NCBI GenBank assembly: GCA_903871545.1
Contig: CAIQHG010000033.1
Location: forward strand, 1 to 37,981
Reading direction: 5' to 3'
Length of the DNA: 37,981 bases
DNA from: an uncultured Burkholderiales bacterium
GTDB taxonomy: Bacteria > Pseudomonadota > Gammaproteobacteria > Burkholderiales > Burkholderiaceae_C
Shown: piece by piece, positions 37,394-37,981 of the stretch
Numbering within the stretch: the first letter of the stretch is position 1
Layout: each line of letters starts with the position of its first letter
Position numbers and translations under genes: made by a program
Notes under the pieces: generated by a model
What the model was told of the DNA's origin: nothing
Databases searched by the model: none
Seen by the model: only the letters and a program-made list of their open reading frames with translations

Positions 37394-37436
37394 GCAGCTT
37401 TGCATGAGCGCAGCGGTTTATGAGCTCACAATAGGT

Positions 37437-37442
37437 TAAAAT
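37437..37442 (+). promoter_or_regulatory. Probable -10 of the intron-containing tRNA gene
   Basis: TAAAAT (5 of 6 to consensus) ends 8 bases before the tRNA 5' end, a plausible distance for a tRNA promoter. No convincing -35 is seen near 37414-37420. It lies in the 57-base gap after hrcA. Confidence 0.45.
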
Positions 37443-37450
37443 ACGGTTTA

Positions 37451-37742
37451 GGGCCTATAGCTCAGTTGGTTAGAGCAGAGGACTCATATTGTTGAAATGT
37501 GCACTACGCGTGGAAACTGCGTAGTGAATGGTGTCAAATTCGGCGAAACCTAAAGGCAAAGTTAAAATTTGCATACGGCAATACCGAGCCAAGCTCCTTT
37601 ATGAAAATAAAGTTGAAGGTGTAGAGACTAGACGGCACCCACCTAAAGCGCAAGCTACGGTGAAGGCATAGTCCAGGGAGTGACGAAAGTCACACAAACC
37701 CGAATCCTTTGGTCCCTGGTTCGAGTCCAGGTGGGCCCACCA
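37451..37742 (+). tRNA. tRNA with CAT anticodon, probably tRNA-Ile2, split by a group I intron
   Basis: Exons 37451-37487 and 37703-37742 join to a 77-base tRNA with encoded CCA. The acceptor stem is GGGCCTA/TGGGCCC, the anticodon stem GAGGA/TCCTT, and the loop CTCATAA has CAT at 34-36. The intron enters between U36 and A37. An isoleucine identity (C34 modified to lysidine by TilS) is favoured because the C4-G69 and C5-G68 pairs, known TilS determinants in E. coli, are present, and because the same type of intron sits in Azoarcus tRNA-Ile(CAU). Elongator tRNA-Met is the alternative. Confidence 0.93.
37488..37702 (+). ncRNA. Self-splicing group I intron (Azoarcus type, subgroup IC3), 215 nt, no ORF
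   Basis: All core helices can be traced. P1: CATAT (37485-37489) with ATGTG (37497-37501), giving the U-G pair at the 5' splice site with internal guide GTG. P2: CACTACGC with GCGTAGTG (37502-37526), loop with GGAAAC. P3: GGTGTC (37530-37535) with GGCACC (37634-37639). P6: GCAAA with TTTGC (37556-37572). P7: GACTA (37626-37630) with TAGTC (37669-37673). P9: GTGAC-GAAA-GTCAC (37680-37693). The intron ends in G37702. The blocks AAATTCGGCGAAACC and TAGAGACTAGACGGCACC are those I recall from the Azoarcus intron. No homing endonuclease fits inside. Confidence 0.93.
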
Positions 37743-37836
37743 AATTATTCCATTAAGCAAGCGGTGTTTAGTGTAAATTGTCACTAACATGCAACGGTTT
37801 TAGGTTGTCGCACACTGCCTTACCCTCTTTAAGTGT

Positions 37837-37980
37837 TCATATGCCTCTTAAGAGGCATTCCAGGGCAGTCACTATTTCGCTAGCGTGTTGATTTAAAGAG
37901 CAAACACTTTGCTTTAGATGTTTTTTATCCATTGCTTGAGCAAAAAAAGATATAAAAAGCATGTCTTCTCCCAAGACATT
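37837..37980 (-). CDS. Possible 3' end of an unidentified gene, cut by the window edge
   Basis: On the minus strand a frame open from the window edge runs 47 codons to TGA (37837-37839), reading ...DMLFISFFAQAMDKKHLKQ and then an amphipathic helix-like end. No family is recognised and no start is visible, so it could be a chance open frame. The perfect 18-base palindrome at 37841-37858 lies at its very end. Confidence 0.25.
   Translation of the reverse strand, partial: NVLGEDMLFISFFAQAMDKKHLKQSVCSLNQHASEIVTALECLLRGI
37841..37858. repeat. Perfect 18-bp palindrome after the tRNA gene
   Basis: ATGCCTCTTAAGAGGCAT is fully self-complementary with no loop. No T-run follows on either strand, so it is not a standard terminator; a protein-binding site or chance are possible. 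The rest of 37743-37981 shows only a weak TTAGTG/CACTAA stem near 37770 and the possible partial frame. Confidence 0.5.
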
Positions 37981-37981
37981 A

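Noticed and set aside
37599..37790. 63-residue minus-strand frame containing WAHLDSNQGPKDS
   Set aside because: It lies across the group I intron and the 3' tRNA exon; this peptide is a well-known false translation of tRNA sequence.

Overview
The window is a gene-dense bacterial chromosome segment, best explained as a beta-proteobacterium of the order Burkholderiales with moderate-to-low GC. Three things point there: the cytochrome oxidase block (ctaC-ctaD-small assembly protein-ctaG-DUF2970-ctaE, inverted DUF2909, SURF1, thioredoxin-fold protein, ctaA, ctaB, SCO); a Bug-type solute-binding protein; and the lolB-ispE-tRNA-Gln-prs-rplY-pth and M16-M16-rsmD-coaD-ferredoxin orders. I cannot fix the family or genus from sequence alone. 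There is no phage, insertion sequence, CRISPR array or plasmid module. The window is mostly core genome, with one accessory-looking block at the left edge.

Layout. (1) 1-5753: an OprB-like porin gene behind a strong Fur-box match, then soxY-soxZ-soxA-soxX (thiosulfate carrier SoxYZ and cytochrome SoxAX, without soxB or soxCD) and a Tat-exported amidohydrolase. (2) 5957-15627: aa3/caa3-type cytochrome c oxidase structural genes and almost the whole assembly pathway (heme A synthesis, CuA and CuB insertion). The structural half ends at a clear hairpin terminator. (3) 15698-20031, minus strand: a cation diffusion facilitator, rpoH (sigma-32) with a near-perfect CIRCE operator embedded in its promoter, a Bug protein, and ftsY. 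(4) 20117-24474, plus strand: a paired M16 peptidase system, rsmD, coaD and a YfhL-type ferredoxin. (5) 24465-30731, minus strand: pth, rplY, prs, tRNA-Gln(TTG), ispE, lolB and a large TPR protein. (6) 30817-32737: the 8-oxoguanine repair pair mutM-mutY. (7) 32734-36352, minus strand: nadK-recN-rapZ, coupled by 4-nt overlaps. (8) 36386-37981: hrcA, then a tRNA(CAU) gene split by a 215-nt group I intron just after the anticodon, then the 3' end of a possible unidentified minus-strand gene.

How the genes work together. Sox electrons from SoxAX would enter the respiratory chain whose terminal oxidase is encoded next door, although co-regulation is not shown. The heat-shock repressor HrcA (36386-37393) probably controls the heat-shock sigma factor gene rpoH through the CIRCE site at 17640-17666, giving a layered heat-shock circuit visible inside one window. 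The most striking element is the intron-split tRNA: its P1, P2, P3, P6, P7 and P9 pairings and its core match the small self-splicing intron known from Azoarcus tRNA-Ile(CAU). Smaller oddities are short in-frame tandem repeats that lengthen Pth, RapZ and RplY, a long hydrophilic insertion in CtaA, and the absence of ftsEX between ftsY and rpoH.
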